Assembly (NCBI RefSeq): GCF_001640025.1
Contig: NC_031672.1
Span: 310,001-374,000, forward strand
DNA length: 64,000 nucleotides
Reading direction: 5' to 3'
From: Sugiyamaella lignohabitans
Taxonomy: Eukaryota > Ascomycota > Dipodascomycetes > Dipodascales > Trichomonascaceae
The translations under genes and the position numbers were made by a program. Positions 29,086 to 40,256 of this stretch are shown in pieces (within the stretch, counting starts at the first letter, position 1; each line of letters begins with the position of its first letter). Below the pieces are notes generated by a model that made no database searches, was not told the origin of the DNA, and saw only the letters and a list, made by a program, of their open reading frames with translations.

Positions 29086-32000
29086 ATGTCGCGAGTTCCT
29101 GATTCCAGAAACGAGATTATAGGACTGCCTCATCATCGTTCCGGAGATGACCAACGCAATAATGGAAGTCGTATTGATGACATATTAGCGAAACTCGAAA
29201 TTGAGGAGAAAATTAAAGAGGGTGCTGAAAATTTGCTGGAGGTATGAATTATGAGTTTGATGTTGTGTCCAGGTTGTACTTGAGATAGTGGTCTGTCTCA
29301 GCGGTGTGTGGTGTGGGGGCTCTGTCCCAGAATCTGTGGCTCAGTTAGACTTTTCTATGATCGCTATAGAGTGTTGAAGTTGTTTTCTGGACGAGGTTGG
29401 ATGTTGGTTTTGGATTATATGACTAACATGTCTAGGTTTTCGACAAAAGAAAGATCAAAGGAGGCGATAAAGAAGAGATCAAAAAACAGGTCGAGAGTCA
29501 ATTGGATGCTGCCAATGCTAAAATACAACTATTACAACAACAATTGGGAGATCTTGGAGTCGGTGGCCAGGTAACTCGCGATGGAAGGCGCTCGTTGGAG
29601 ACTAGGAGGTCTATAGATGATCTGCGACCATTGACAAGAACAGGCGCCAGTCGTAGTACCTCAGATATCAATGGTTATGGTAATGGGAATGGTACTAGTG
29701 GTATTGGTCGAAGTGATACAGAAATTGCAATTCCTGAGGGGATTGAAATCGGTCCTGGTAGCGATAGGTCCGGATATAGAGAAAACGGCCGAGGAATTTC
29801 AGCATCAGCGTCATCTACAGGGACAAAAAAGGATAGCATATTAGGAGTAAATGGTGACTTAGAAAGTGAAGACCATGCTGATGCTGACGAAGATCTGCGG
29901 TCTGGTCAAGAAAGTCCTACTTGGTCTTTAGAAGCTATTCTTCATTCCCTAGATCCTTCTCAACCATCAGAGTTTCTTGTTCAACGGTCCAACGACCTAG
30001 TGGAGCTGTTGCAGCGACACCCTGTGCTAAAATATGATTTGGTCATGAGTCGTGTGGGTGACAAGATAAGAGTACTATTATTGCATAAAAAGCCAGAAGT
30101 AATCGCTTCTGGATACCGACTCGCTCGTAATGCCATTACCGACATGAGCTCAATTAGAGACATCCGAAGTTTACATATTGATTTTATGATTGTCAGGACT
30201 ATGACAAAAGATTCAAAATCTCAGCTTGAACGTTTACAGGCTGTCCGACTAGTGAGATCTTTTCTCGATGTGCCTGGTGGCGTAGATGAAATATCTATTG
30301 GTGTCATAAGAGCTCTAGTTGCGGTTAGTGAACAGAGTGATGATAAGTTAAGATACATTGCTATCGAGACTTTGGGTGAGATTTTTATTAAAAATCCTGA
30401 AAAAGTGTCTGCAAGCGGTGGTATACGAGTCTTGCTTCAGAGCATAATAGAAGGGCCGTATGAGCTCTCTGGCTCGCTGTCTATGGCATTTGCATACGTG
30501 CTGGACTCTCCCAAAAATAGAGGGTTTCTGAGAGGTGGCCGTGACTTGGAGTATCTGATATCGGCCATGACTGAAAGCCAGGTGAGGGGCCATGTAAATT
30601 TAGAGAGGCTACAAAATGGTGCGAAGGTAATCTCGTCTTTGCTTAGGACATGGTCTGGGCTCTTTGCAACCTGCATTGATAATTTCTACTGTCTAAAATC
30701 ACTGGTACTTTGTTTAGAAGTGCCTATTCCAAGTTTGCGAGATGTTTTGTTAGACATATTTCTATCAATTCTTTGTATAAAGCCACTTTCTTGGTCGTCA
30801 TCATTTCTAGCAGGAAGACGGTTAACGACATTTGGCCGTATCCCAGATTTGGAGAAAGAACTTGCAAATGGAGGCAAGTCTTTTCAAAGTTCCTTCTCTC
30901 AATCTAGCGGCGGTGGGGGTACATTCGCAGCTGGTGATTATAGTAGCAGATACATTGACCATTACTCTGCGTTATTACTATCAATACTGGTGGAGTGTAA
31001 TCTAATTGAGTCGTTGGTCCAACTGTTACGGAGTAATGATGACGTTGCGAATACTCGCAAAGCCACGCTTCTTTTAGGAGAGATTCTATCTATGACTAGC
31101 AGGGTGTCGCCTCCTGCCACGTTAAGACGAATTGGTGCGCTTCCAGGATTGCTCGAGTCAGCTATGGATCATAAGTCAGCATTTAGCTCTGCCTCGTCAG
31201 CTGCTGTTTTCCAAATTGATAAAATATCTCGTAATCTACACAAGGGCAGGCAGTCAACAATTACAGGAAGAACGGGTCCTGTTAGCGAAGTCCCCAGTTT
31301 GCTGTCGTCAAAACGAAAAGCAGTGCGAGTGAAGATGGGTGTTCAAATCGATGATGCTTCATTTAAACAGCTTATTATGGAAACTCAAGTTCTAAATACC
31401 AAGACATTCGTCAAATGGAATTGGGATGCACTTTCTGAGTTGATTCAGGGTCCACTGTTAAATCCCAAACGTTTAGATGAGGCTATCAAAACTACTAAAT
31501 TCATGAAGAGGTTGATGTCTTTCTATCGACCGTTTAAATATCGGTTTTCAGCAATCAAGCGAACAAAACCCAATCAAAAATACATCGATGTGGGGAAATC
31601 GTTGCTACTTACATTGTTATACAATCCAGAAGGTGTGAGATATCTGACAGAAAACAAACTTCTTAGACAAATTGCCGAATGTCTGGCACAACTGGATCCC
31701 ATGAGTGGTATTACCTCTGCAGAGCCACTATTTTCTCGCCAAAGATTAGAAAATACTTTGAGCCATGGATACTTTATGCTTTTGGGAACACTCTCTTCGG
31801 ATCCCAATGGCTTGGCTATGATGGAGCGATGGCGTATGTTCAATATGTTTTACCATCTCAGTGAGATTCCCGATCGAGAGGATCTAATTATTAGTTTCAT
31901 TGCATCTATGGACTACAATTTAGTGGGGCACCCCCGAATTATTTTATCGAAAGCACTTAGGACAGGCCAATTGGAAGTGCGGTTGTTTGCTACGGGATAT

Positions 32001-33338
32001 CTTCAAAACTTAATGGGCACTGAATCAGAGACCCAAAAATGGGCTATAGAATTACTAGCCACTCAGTTGTATGATCCTTCTATTGAGGTGTGTAAACTAG
32101 CTGTGCAGATTCTTGAAAACTTTTGTTCAATCAACGAAAATCTTGAGCATTTTGTTAAAATGAAGCCATCGTTTGATCATCTTGGAGATATTGGTACACC
32201 TTTGCTACTTCGGTTTTTGTCTACATCGCGAGGATTTCAATACCTTAAAGAGCTTGATTATGTCCACAATGAAATGGACAATTGGGTCCATGGTCAAAAC
32301 GATGCATTTGTCCTCCAAATTGAAGAATATCTTGAAAATGCTAATAATCTCTGGATTCACGATAAATTTGGATTATCATCAACCGCTACTGCCACTGGAC
32401 TTCTTGCTCGCGATGATGGAACCGGCGTAGGTGAAAACAAACCACCACGCCATTTCTTTGGCGAACTCACCATAACGGAAGAGGGGTGTCATCTATTGCA
32501 GTCCAAGGGCCATTTTGATGTCTTTGCAGAATACATAGATCAGCACAAATTTGAAGAGGAGGACGGTGAAATCCTCACCAAACTCAAAGGATGCATGTGG
32601 GCTGTTGCCCATATCGGCTCTAACCCACGAGGCGTTCCATTTTTGGAAGAGTCTGGAGTAGTGGAAAATATGATTAAGATATTTGAGTCGTCACAACTGT
32701 ATAGTCTTCGAGGAACAGCATTTTTTTGTCTCGGGCTTGTTTCTTTGACCTATGAGGGTGTGGAGATCCTAGATGAGATGGGGTGGGCTTGTGTGCGAGA
32801 TATTATGGATGAACCTTGTGGGATTTGCATACCAAAAAGTCTACAATCTTCTTTTGATGAATCAAGTAAAGTAGTAACAGACGCTCCCGTTACCACCTAT
32901 CAATCCCCATCGTCTTCATCGGAGAGCCTTGACACAACAGTAAAAGAGTCACTTCCTCAAACGAGCGAGACAATCAAAAATGAAAAAACATCCAACTCGA
33001 CCTCTCAAGACGACGAGACAGAGTTTCCCATGGTCTACTCAGACCCGATCAAACGAAGAATTATCACTGCATTATCGAATCTCAGCAACCAGATTCTAGC
33101 TAATGACGCTTCTAAACAGCTGGTACGTCTGGAGGCTAAATATGGTAGCAGGTTTCAGTCCATCGACCTGTTTCTGGATACTATGAAACTGCTAGAGACC
33201 TACCACTATAAGCTTCCAGTTCGGCGGTTCATTTTTGAGCTATTTGATACAACAACCTTGATGGAACGCATGGCCCGTAAGCAAAAAGAACAACAGCGGC
33301 GGGCTCGTCATCTCAGTGACACGACGAAACGAGAATAA
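29086..33338 (+). CDS. AVO3: TORC2 subunit AVO3/TSC11 (Rictor homolog), two exons
   Basis: Exons 29086-29241 and 29436-33338, 1352 aa. Rictor-family proteins scaffold TOR complex 2, which regulates AGC kinases, actin polarity and sphingolipid synthesis at the plasma membrane. The spliced N-terminus (AKLEIEEKIKEGAENLLE/VFDKRKIKGGDKEEIKKQ) forms a coiled coil. The armadillo-like Rictor N domain lies at about 215-610, with RLVRSFLDVPGGVDEISIG and LDSPKNRGFLRGGRDLEYL. The middle domain (about 690-820) holds IMETQVLNTKTFVKWNWD. The C-terminal domain (about 1095-1180) holds KGCMWAVAHIGSNPRGVPFLE and LRGTAFFCLGLVS. A Ser/Thr-rich acidic stretch and a helical end follow. The 194-bp intron (GTATGA, GACTAACATGTCTAG) contains a decayed foldback relic. 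TSC11 is an alternative symbol. Confidence 0.94.
29303..29350. repeat. Decayed foldback arm in the AVO3 intron
   Basis: GGTGTGGGGGCTCTGTCCC followed by AGAATCTGTGGCTC lines up with CGGCGGCTGGGGCTCTGCCCC and AGACCCTGTGGCTC of intact arms. Most mismatches are C-to-T or G-to-A type, as expected from decay of a GC-rich copy. No second arm is seen. Confidence 0.5.
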
Positions 33339-33833
33339 CTTATTTAACGATATTTATGTAGACTACTATTTACGATATTTCTACTATTGCTACCTGTGTT
33401 CTGACTACGCCCAGACCTATGGTTTGCTCTCCACTGGCTGGACACATGGTCGGAGCTATGGGACAAGAGCAAAAGAGAAGCTCGATAGAAAGTGGAGAAA
33501 ACGAAAACCTCTTGGATTGATAGCGACCACGGCCTGAACTTATTAGGAAAGTAGCTGTTTAACCGAACGCTGGAACAACTCTTATCAGATAGATAGTGGT
33601 TAGGGAATGTTTATCAGCATTGGTTGTTATTAGTAAGTATGATGCAGAGTGCATACATAAAAACATTTGGTTGATCTGACAAACACTGTACATAATTATA
33701 AATATCTTCAAGATTCTTTCAGAATTCTTTCAATTTGATTATTAACTTAATTTCACAGTTGTAGTGGGATAATTTATCAGAAACAATTACGGAAATAATA
33801 GAAAATAGCGAGTCTGGTTCGATAGCAACTATA
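33339..33833. other. Intergenic region between AVO3 and NMD3
   Basis: Mostly AT-rich 3' and promoter DNA. A 73-codon frame at 33316-33537 overlaps the AVO3 end and looks accidental. Confidence 0.5.
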
Positions 33834-35444
33834 ATGGATGTTCACAAGTTAGATCAAAGAATTCAGACGTTTACGCCGGTCCATACCACTCCGACTATAT
33901 CATGTTGCAACTGCGGTAACTTAATGAAAGCCGAAGGTGGTCTTGCTATGTGTAATGACTGTATTAGTCTTTCTGTTGATATCACTGAAGGAATTCAGAA
34001 GGAGGCTGTTATCACGTTTTGCAAAAACTGCGAGCGGTTACAGGTACCTCCTACTCACTGGATTTTTGCTCCTCGAGAAAGTCGAGAGCTTTTAGGAGCA
34101 TGTTTGAAGAGACTGAGAGGACTCAATAAAGTGCGACTTATCGATGCCAAGTATGTTTGGACCGAGCCTCACTCGAGAAGAACAAAGATCAAGGTATTGG
34201 TACAAGGAGAGGCGCCACAATTTCCAGGGGTGCTGATTCAGCAGGGTATTACTGTGAATTTCACTGAGACAAGTGCCCAATGTCCTGACTGTGCCAAATC
34301 ATACACTGCTACTACATGGAGAGCCAATATTCAAGTCCGTCAGAAGGTCGATCATAAGAAGACGTTCTTCTATCTAGAACAACTGATCTTAAAGAATCAT
34401 GCTCACAAATACACAGTGTCGATCCAAGAAAATAAAGAAGGATTGGATTTCTTCTATAACCAGAGAAACCATGCTTTGAAGATGTTAGAATTTTTATCGG
34501 GTGTCATTCCTGTTAGAGTGACTAAGAGCTCAGAACTAATTTCTCAAAATATCCACACTAGTGCCAAGAGTTACAAATTCTCATACTCGGTGGAAATAGT
34601 TCCTATCTGTAAAGAAGACCTGGTAGTACTGCCAAAGAAATTGGCCAAATCACTCGGAATATCCAATCAGCTAACTCTATGCTACCGAATTGGCAATGCA
34701 GTTCATTTGATCGATCCAACGAATCTTCAGACCGCTGAACTTGCTGCTGGGATTTACTGGAGAAGTCCGTTCTCATCGCTGTCAACAGGAAAGAACCTAA
34801 CCGAATATGTTGTTTTGGACATTGAGCCAGTTGGACCAGCAAATGGCAAATTTGCGCTTGCAGATGTAACAGTAGCTAGATCGGTTGATTTAGGATCTAA
34901 CGATACGACATATTACGTCAGAACGCACTTGGGAGGTATTTTACATCCAGGTGATACTGTCATGGGATATCATTTGAGTAACACAAATTTCAATCACGCA
35001 TTATGGGATGAGATTGATCAGGATAAGACACCTGAAGTCATCCTTGTTAAGAAGTCGTATCCAGATAAGATCCGGTCTAAGACTCGTAACTGGAAGGTCA
35101 AACGTATGGCTAAGGAATATAACGACGACACGGTTAGAGCAACTGGTAGAGAAAAGACCAAGAATAAGAGCAATGATGCATTTGAGCGTGCTCAAAGAGA
35201 TTACGAAGAGTTCCTTCGTGAACTTGAGGAAGATCCAGAATTACGTACTGAGGTCAACTTGTATAAGAATGTTCCCGAAGTGGATGCTCAAGAAGAAAAC
35301 GGGGAAGAAGGTGAAGATGATGACGAATCTGAAGAATTACCAGGCGTGAACTTAGATGAACTGAAATTAGAGGACGATCTATCTTCGGATTTAAGTTTTT
35401 CTGATGATAATTCTGACGAACCTGATGATGAGAATGACAGTTAG
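33834..35444 (+). CDS. NMD3: 60S ribosomal subunit nuclear export adapter NMD3
   Basis: Single exon, 536 aa. Nmd3 binds late pre-60S particles and carries the leucine-rich export signal recognised by Crm1. Four CxxC zinc-binding pairs are visible: C24/C27, C40/C43, C63/C66 and C150/C153, with CKNCERLQVPPTHW as a family hallmark. The core contains RRTKIKVLVQGE, FFYLEQLILKNHAHKYTVSIQENKEGLDF and KSSELISQNIHTSAKSYKFSYSVEI. The C-terminus has a basic stretch (KTRNWKVKRMAKEYNDD) and an acidic tail. Length is close to the S. cerevisiae protein (518 aa). Confidence 0.97.
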   Translation: MDVHKLDQRIQTFTPVHTTPTISCCNCGNLMKAEGGLAMCNDCISLSVDITEGIQKEAVITFCKNCERLQVPPTHWIFAPRESRELLGACLKRLRGLNKVRLIDAKYVWTEPHSRRTKIKVLVQGEAPQFPGVLIQQGITVNFTETSAQCPDCAKSYTATTWRANIQVRQKVDHKKTFFYLEQLILKNHAHKYTVSIQENKEGLDFFYNQRNHALKMLEFLSGVIPVRVTKSSELISQNIHTSAKSYKFSYSVEIVPICKEDLVVLPKKLAKSLGISNQLTLCYRIGNAVHLIDPTNLQTAELAAGIYWRSPFSSLSTGKNLTEYVVLDIEPVGPANGKFALADVTVARSVDLGSNDTTYYVRTHLGGILHPGDTVMGYHLSNTNFNHALWDEIDQDKTPEVILVKKSYPDKIRSKTRNWKVKRMAKEYNDDTVRATGREKTKNKSNDAFERAQRDYEEFLRELEEDPELRTEVNLYKNVPEVDAQEENGEEGEDDDESEELPGVNLDELKLEDDLSSDLSFSDDNSDEPDDENDS

Positions 35445-35782
35445 TGTCTGTTTCCTTTGCATTGTCGATTTTCGATTTTTCAAGTTATTCTTTATATCAA
35501 AAATCCCATTATGGGATTCTATGTCTTTGCATGGGTTTAGTATATTTATTAGATGTATAAAATCAATATCTCCTGTTCATTCTGTATTTTCTAAAATAAA
35601 GCTGCCTTTATATGGATAAAGTGTGTGGACCCTGAAGATCTGCAGCTCGGCTGCCGCTTCAAAAAGTATCGATTTAGTCCTAACCCACAATTTTTTTTTC
35701 ACATATGCATGTTAAAGATCCCGTTCAAATATACCAACTACCAGTGTAAGGATATCGGTGATACCAATATTATTAAGATAAA
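35445..35782. other. Intergenic region between NMD3 and MPP10
   Basis: AT-rich DNA with no extra gene. The two flanking genes, both for ribosome biogenesis, are in tandem on the same strand. A T run at about 35691-35699 lies in the MPP10 promoter. Confidence 0.5.
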
Positions 35783-37639
35783 ATGTCTGCTGGGTTGGTG
35801 GAACTTCTGAACAGGAGCCCACAGAATCTTCTGGTTCCTAGCGATGACCTGAAGGCAGCTGCTTTTAAAGCTGTGAAGGAATCGCTAGATCCTATTGCTA
35901 GTGATTATTCGATTTTTGACCAACTCCATACTGAAGGTTTGGATGCTGAACAAATCTGGGCTCAGGCTAGAATGGTAGTAGATGGAGCTATTGAGAAGCT
36001 TCTAGGAGATGTTATGTCAAGAAAGAGAAAACGTGAAGACGATGGAATGAGTGATGAGGAACTGGATAGCGAACTTGATGAAGATATTGAGCAGTCCGGA
36101 GATGAAGAGAGTGACGAGGGGTTCGCTGATATTCGTGAGCGTCAAGATTTAGAAGACGACGAAGATAGTGATTTGGACGTAAAAGAATTGGATGGATATG
36201 AAGAAGTCGATGAAGATGAAGAAGAAGAGGAAGACGACGACGAACAAACACTTGTCGGTGAAGACGGCTTTAGTGGTGACGAAGATGGCAGTGAGGAGGA
36301 AAATGAAGAGGATAAGGATGAGAATGTTCTCTCCAAACCTAAATCAGAACTGGATGAGGGTCTTTTCAGATTAGCTGACTTCCAGCAACAGATTTTGGCA
36401 CTTGAAAAAGACGACCAGGAAGATGAGGAGGAGGACATCAACTACTTTGCTGATGCCAAAGATCAAGATTCTGAATCCGATGCTGATATGCAGTATGATG
36501 ATTTTTTTGCCCCTGCTCCTAAGATCTTGACTGGAAGCGCAGATCAGGAAGAGGATGAGGAAGACGAAGAGTCTGACTATGACGAAGACGAGGAGTTTAC
36601 GGGTTTGGACACAGAAGCTGGATCAAAAGATATCGATAGTGCCATGAAGAATGCCAGACGTGAGTTGTTTGCTGATGATGATGAAGAGGAAGAAGAAGGG
36701 GGTCCTTCTACAGAAAAGTTATCTACATTTGAAAAGCAACAATTGGAAATAATGAAGCAAATCAAACAATTGGAAGAAGAGAACGTTGCCGAGAAGTCTT
36801 GGGCAGTTCGTGGTGAAGTCAAGGCAAAAGATAGGCCATTGGATTCTCTGATTGAAACTGATTTAGATTTCGAGCGAAATGCGAAACCCGTCCCAGTTAT
36901 AACTCAAGAAGTCACTGAGAGTCTAGAAGACATGATCCGACGACGGATCAAGAATGAGCAGTTTGATGATATCCCTCGTAGGTTACCCGATACGCTACCG
37001 GAGTTCCAAAAAGCAAAACTTGTTGAAGTTCAAGAAACTAAATCTCAAAAGTCACTTGCTGAATTATATGAGGACGATTATGTCAAAGAACACAACCCTG
37101 ATAGTTATAAAGATGCTGAGTCAGAGCAATTAAAAGGAGCACACAAGGAGATTGAGGATATGTATACATCTCTGTCACGGAAACTTGATGCATTATGTTC
37201 CTGGAACTACACTCCCAAAGCTCCCAAGGCTGCTATTTCAATTGTAAGCAATGTTGCTGCCATTTCTATGGAAGAGGCTCAACCCCTCGCAATGGCAACT
37301 GAATCCATGCTTGCTCCTCAAGAAGTATACCAACCTGGAGCCACTTCCAAACGAGAGGTTGTTGGTGCCAATGGACTCCCAGTCGCTAAAGCTGAAATGT
37401 CCAGAGAAGAGAGAAAACGTGAGAAGAGACATCAAAAGGCCAAGCGTGCCAAGCATTTCAAAGAAAAGGAGGCCAAAGAGAATTCAAAAGCTCAAAAAGA
37501 AGGTTCTAAGTCTAATATCATGGATACTCTTAAGAAAGGAAATGTTACAGTTATTGGTAAGAAGGGCGAGAAACGCGATCTTAGCGGTAAACTTGTAAAG
37601 GAGAAGGGTAAAGTGGAGAGTGCTAATTTGAAATTATAA
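35783..37639 (+). CDS. MPP10: U3 snoRNP protein MPP10
   Basis: Single exon, 618 aa. Mpp10, with Imp3 and Imp4, is part of the SSU processome that processes pre-18S rRNA in the nucleolus. The N-terminal helical part (about 1-75) is followed by a very acidic, Glu/Asp-rich half with KRKRED. The conserved second half includes STFEKQQLEIMKQIKQLEEENVAEKSWAVRGEV, then RPLDSLIETDLDFE, the RRRIKNEQFDDIPRR segment, KSQKSLAELYEDDYVKE, and KLDALCSWNYTPKAPK. A Lys-rich C-terminus ends in the NVTVIGKKGEKRDLSGK motif. All are diagnostic for the family. Confidence 0.96.
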   Translation: MSAGLVELLNRSPQNLLVPSDDLKAAAFKAVKESLDPIASDYSIFDQLHTEGLDAEQIWAQARMVVDGAIEKLLGDVMSRKRKREDDGMSDEELDSELDEDIEQSGDEESDEGFADIRERQDLEDDEDSDLDVKELDGYEEVDEDEEEEEDDDEQTLVGEDGFSGDEDGSEEENEEDKDENVLSKPKSELDEGLFRLADFQQQILALEKDDQEDEEEDINYFADAKDQDSESDADMQYDDFFAPAPKILTGSADQEEDEEDEESDYDEDEEFTGLDTEAGSKDIDSAMKNARRELFADDDEEEEEGGPSTEKLSTFEKQQLEIMKQIKQLEEENVAEKSWAVRGEVKAKDRPLDSLIETDLDFERNAKPVPVITQEVTESLEDMIRRRIKNEQFDDIPRRLPDTLPEFQKAKLVEVQETKSQKSLAELYEDDYVKEHNPDSYKDAESEQLKGAHKEIEDMYTSLSRKLDALCSWNYTPKAPKAAISIVSNVAAISMEEAQPLAMATESMLAPQEVYQPGATSKREVVGANGLPVAKAEMSREERKREKRHQKAKRAKHFKEKEAKENSKAQKEGSKSNIMDTLKKGNVTVIGKKGEKRDLSGKLVKEKGKVESANLKL

Positions 37640-37802
37640 GCCTTCATGGTGCACAGCGCACAGCTTCTTACCTCCTGCGTGATAGACAAATGAAACATTA
37701 TTTATATTTCTTTCGCTTGTTCTACTTCATGTTTATATATTTGCATTAGTTAATGAATTATTTATCTACATTAAACCAGAGATTAATTCGGCAAGGTGTC
37801 GA

Positions 37803-39416
37803 CTAGGTCTTATAGTATGTCTTCTTGAACTTGAAATGGAGTTGTAAAACACCATTTTCAAACTGGCTTTTATATAAAGAGTTTCCGTGCGACGACCGGT
37901 CCCATGGCTGGTCTACTATACGAAATGCTATATTTTGGTATGGCGCAGGGGACTGGAACAGAAGAATAACTGTATCGCTTCCAGCATGTGACGCGCCATC
38001 GCTAGTGGACTTGGTTTTATCTGGGATGATTTTGTAGCTTGGAATGGTGGCTGATCCAGTTAATTTGGGATAGAATATGTTAAACTTGTAGCCCTGTACA
38101 ACTTTAGGAGGGGGGTGTTCAGAAGTGTAATGAGCCTTATTATACTTGTTCCACTCATAACCCAAAATTACTCTATTGTAATATTTTGGTTTAACCAGCT
38201 CAGGATTAGCATTTGATTCAACCTCGTCGTTAAAGTGGGCTTCATTCGCTTTGGGAATATCAAATTCCGACTCGTCTAATGCTGTAGGATATATGGGACT
38301 GTGAGCAGATTGATGTGTTGATTTTGACATGGAAATTTGATTGTCACTGGTGACAGATGCTATCCTTTTAAGGAGCTCCGGATATTGTACAGGATCCTTT
38401 CTAGCTTTTATAAGATGATCTTTAAGTGCATCTAGTTTAGCAACCAACTCTCTTGATTCTGCGGAGTTCCTTGAAAGTTCTCTTTCACGTACTTTGTCCA
38501 CTAACACAGTCCTAATATTGATTGAATCAATGTATGCAGATAATAATTGTGCTCTTGCTTTGTCAACTTTAAGTCGCTTGGATATTTGAAGCCAGAAATC
38601 TCGATCAATCGAGATATTCGCCGATTGCAGCATGGTGTCTACTCGTTTCTCAAGATCTGCTAACTCTGTCGCAGATTTTCCAATGATTAAATTGTCAATG
38701 TCAGAAGACACAACCTCCACTACTCTGCTATCCCTGGACTTGACTTTCTGACCCATTTCCCACAACCGTTCCGTGCATAGGACAATTGTACTCTGCCAGA
38801 ACTCAAAGTTCCGCTTGTTCTCATCCAACTTTGCGAACTCCTCGCACTGCACCTTTAGCTGCTCAAGCTCGTTTTCACTTAAACTACTAATAACCGAAGT
38901 CGGCTCTGGAAATTCAAATTCATGAACATCAGAATATTTGATATCTAGATTTTCGAGATCATATGGATTCTCAACTGGCTGCCTTGAATTTAGACCAAGT
39001 AACGAGTCAACTAGGTCAGAATGGGATGACTCATTCGGCTCTAAATATTTGAGACATACTACAAACCAGTCAATCGGTTTGGCCCTATTGTCTTTGATAC
39101 GGATAATCGAGCCATCTTTCATTTGCTTGAGAATAAAGTTGTCTTCGTCATTCCGCCATTTGCGCTCCAGATCTGCCTCTTTAAAACCCGTTTCTCTGCT
39201 AAAGCTATTAGACGCTTTATTATTTTGTGGCCTTTCTCGGCGATACGGTGGCGGCTCTGATTTTCTTGCTGGTGACACAGAACGACTGCGAGGTCTCGTT
39301 CCCAGGCCCTGTGGTTTTGTACGGTCCCGATAATCTCTTGCCTGCAAGCGATTCTTATCTAGCCCGTACCCAGTACCTATGTGGTTGTCTTTAGCAATGG
39401 GTTGTCTTCTACTCAT
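37803..39416 (-). CDS. Cactin homolog, spliceosome-associated
   Basis: Single exon, 537 aa. Cactin is a spliceosome-linked protein conserved in S. pombe (Cay1) and metazoa but absent from S. cerevisiae; it is needed for efficient splicing of selected introns. The Arg/Ser-rich N-terminus contains a short RSRSVSPARK patch. The central helical domain starts NSFSRETGFKEADLERKWRND and includes KPIDWFVVCLKYLEP. The C-terminal domain (about 408-537) carries KPKYYNRVILGYEWNKYNKA, HYTSEHPPPKVVQGYKFNIF, APYQNIAFRIVDQPWD and NGVLQLHFKFKKTYYK, the strongest family signature. It is shorter than most homologs. Convergent with MPP10. Confidence 0.92.
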   Translation of the reverse strand: MSRRQPIAKDNHIGTGYGLDKNRLQARDYRDRTKPQGLGTRPRSRSVSPARKSEPPPYRRERPQNNKASNSFSRETGFKEADLERKWRNDEDNFILKQMKDGSIIRIKDNRAKPIDWFVVCLKYLEPNESSHSDLVDSLLGLNSRQPVENPYDLENLDIKYSDVHEFEFPEPTSVISSLSENELEQLKVQCEEFAKLDENKRNFEFWQSTIVLCTERLWEMGQKVKSRDSRVVEVVSSDIDNLIIGKSATELADLEKRVDTMLQSANISIDRDFWLQISKRLKVDKARAQLLSAYIDSINIRTVLVDKVRERELSRNSAESRELVAKLDALKDHLIKARKDPVQYPELLKRIASVTSDNQISMSKSTHQSAHSPIYPTALDESEFDIPKANEAHFNDEVESNANPELVKPKYYNRVILGYEWNKYNKAHYTSEHPPPKVVQGYKFNIFYPKLTGSATIPSYKIIPDKTKSTSDGASHAGSDTVILLFQSPAPYQNIAFRIVDQPWDRSSHGNSLYKSQFENGVLQLHFKFKKTYYKT

Positions 39417-40256
39417 CGCTGATACATCGTCTGCTTAAAATGTGAATTCATTCTCTAGATCATATGAATGCTGAGGTATAGGCAGATGTCTTATATCTTC
39501 CTAGCTTCTTATCTTATCTTTTCACTGCCTAAATAGGTAATTGCATTGGGATACTGCTTTCAGATTGTGGGTCATCGTATCAGTCTTCAGAATTAGTTGA
39601 AAAAACCGATCAGTTTAGAATTTCAGCCCGTAGCGTACATTTAATACCTATCTTCTGGTAATTCTCCAGAGAAGCTGTTCAGGGGGGACACCAGCTAGTT
39701 TTTCCGACATGCAGCTGCTTAAAGTTAGCATCGGGCTTCGAACAACCGGCTTTTGCCGTTGGTTGGGATGACCCCCACCTACGCCATACACATAGTCGGA
39801 TTATAGAATACTGCAACAAATTGCCCACCAATAAAACGGTACTATCTGAACCCCTATTTCTAAGGCTGCAAATAAAGTAATAATAAAGCCGAAGTATAAA
39901 TTACAACGTATTATTTAGATAGAAATCCTGATAGCTTTTTTTTGTCTATCTAGTGTAATTTTTCGGGTATCCTGGCTGTCCCCTATAAGCATATCTTTAA
40001 GCACGTTTTGTTGAGATTGATTGCCCAGATCCCTAATTAATCCGAAGCTCAGTACATCAACGCTTTAACGAGAGCAGAATCTTGACTTTTTCATACTGCA
40101 CACAGCTTTTCAGATTTTGATAGGACTTGGACCGCACAAGCTTTAATTTGAAACTAGTTGGTGTGTAGACAATTCAGGTTTAGCTATCTGTTTGATTGTT
40201 GGATATTTTGAAAGTTTAGTGGGTATTCGATATTTTTCTCCTTCAAATAGTCATCA
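39417..40256. other. Divergent promoter region of Cactin and PDX1
   Basis: Intergenic 840 bp with no coding frame supported. A GC-richer stretch at about 39680-39790 contains CCGGCTTTTGCCGTTGGTTGG and could fold locally, but matches no RNA family I can name. Confidence 0.5.

Noticed and set aside
33316..33537. 73-codon frame after AVO3
   Set aside because: Overlaps the end of AVO3 and is rich in Tyr/Asp from AT-rich DNA; no sign of selection.
39680..39790. Possible structured RNA between Cactin and PDX1
   Set aside because: Short GC-richer DNA with weak pairing; no boxes of snoRNA, tRNA or other known RNA families were found.
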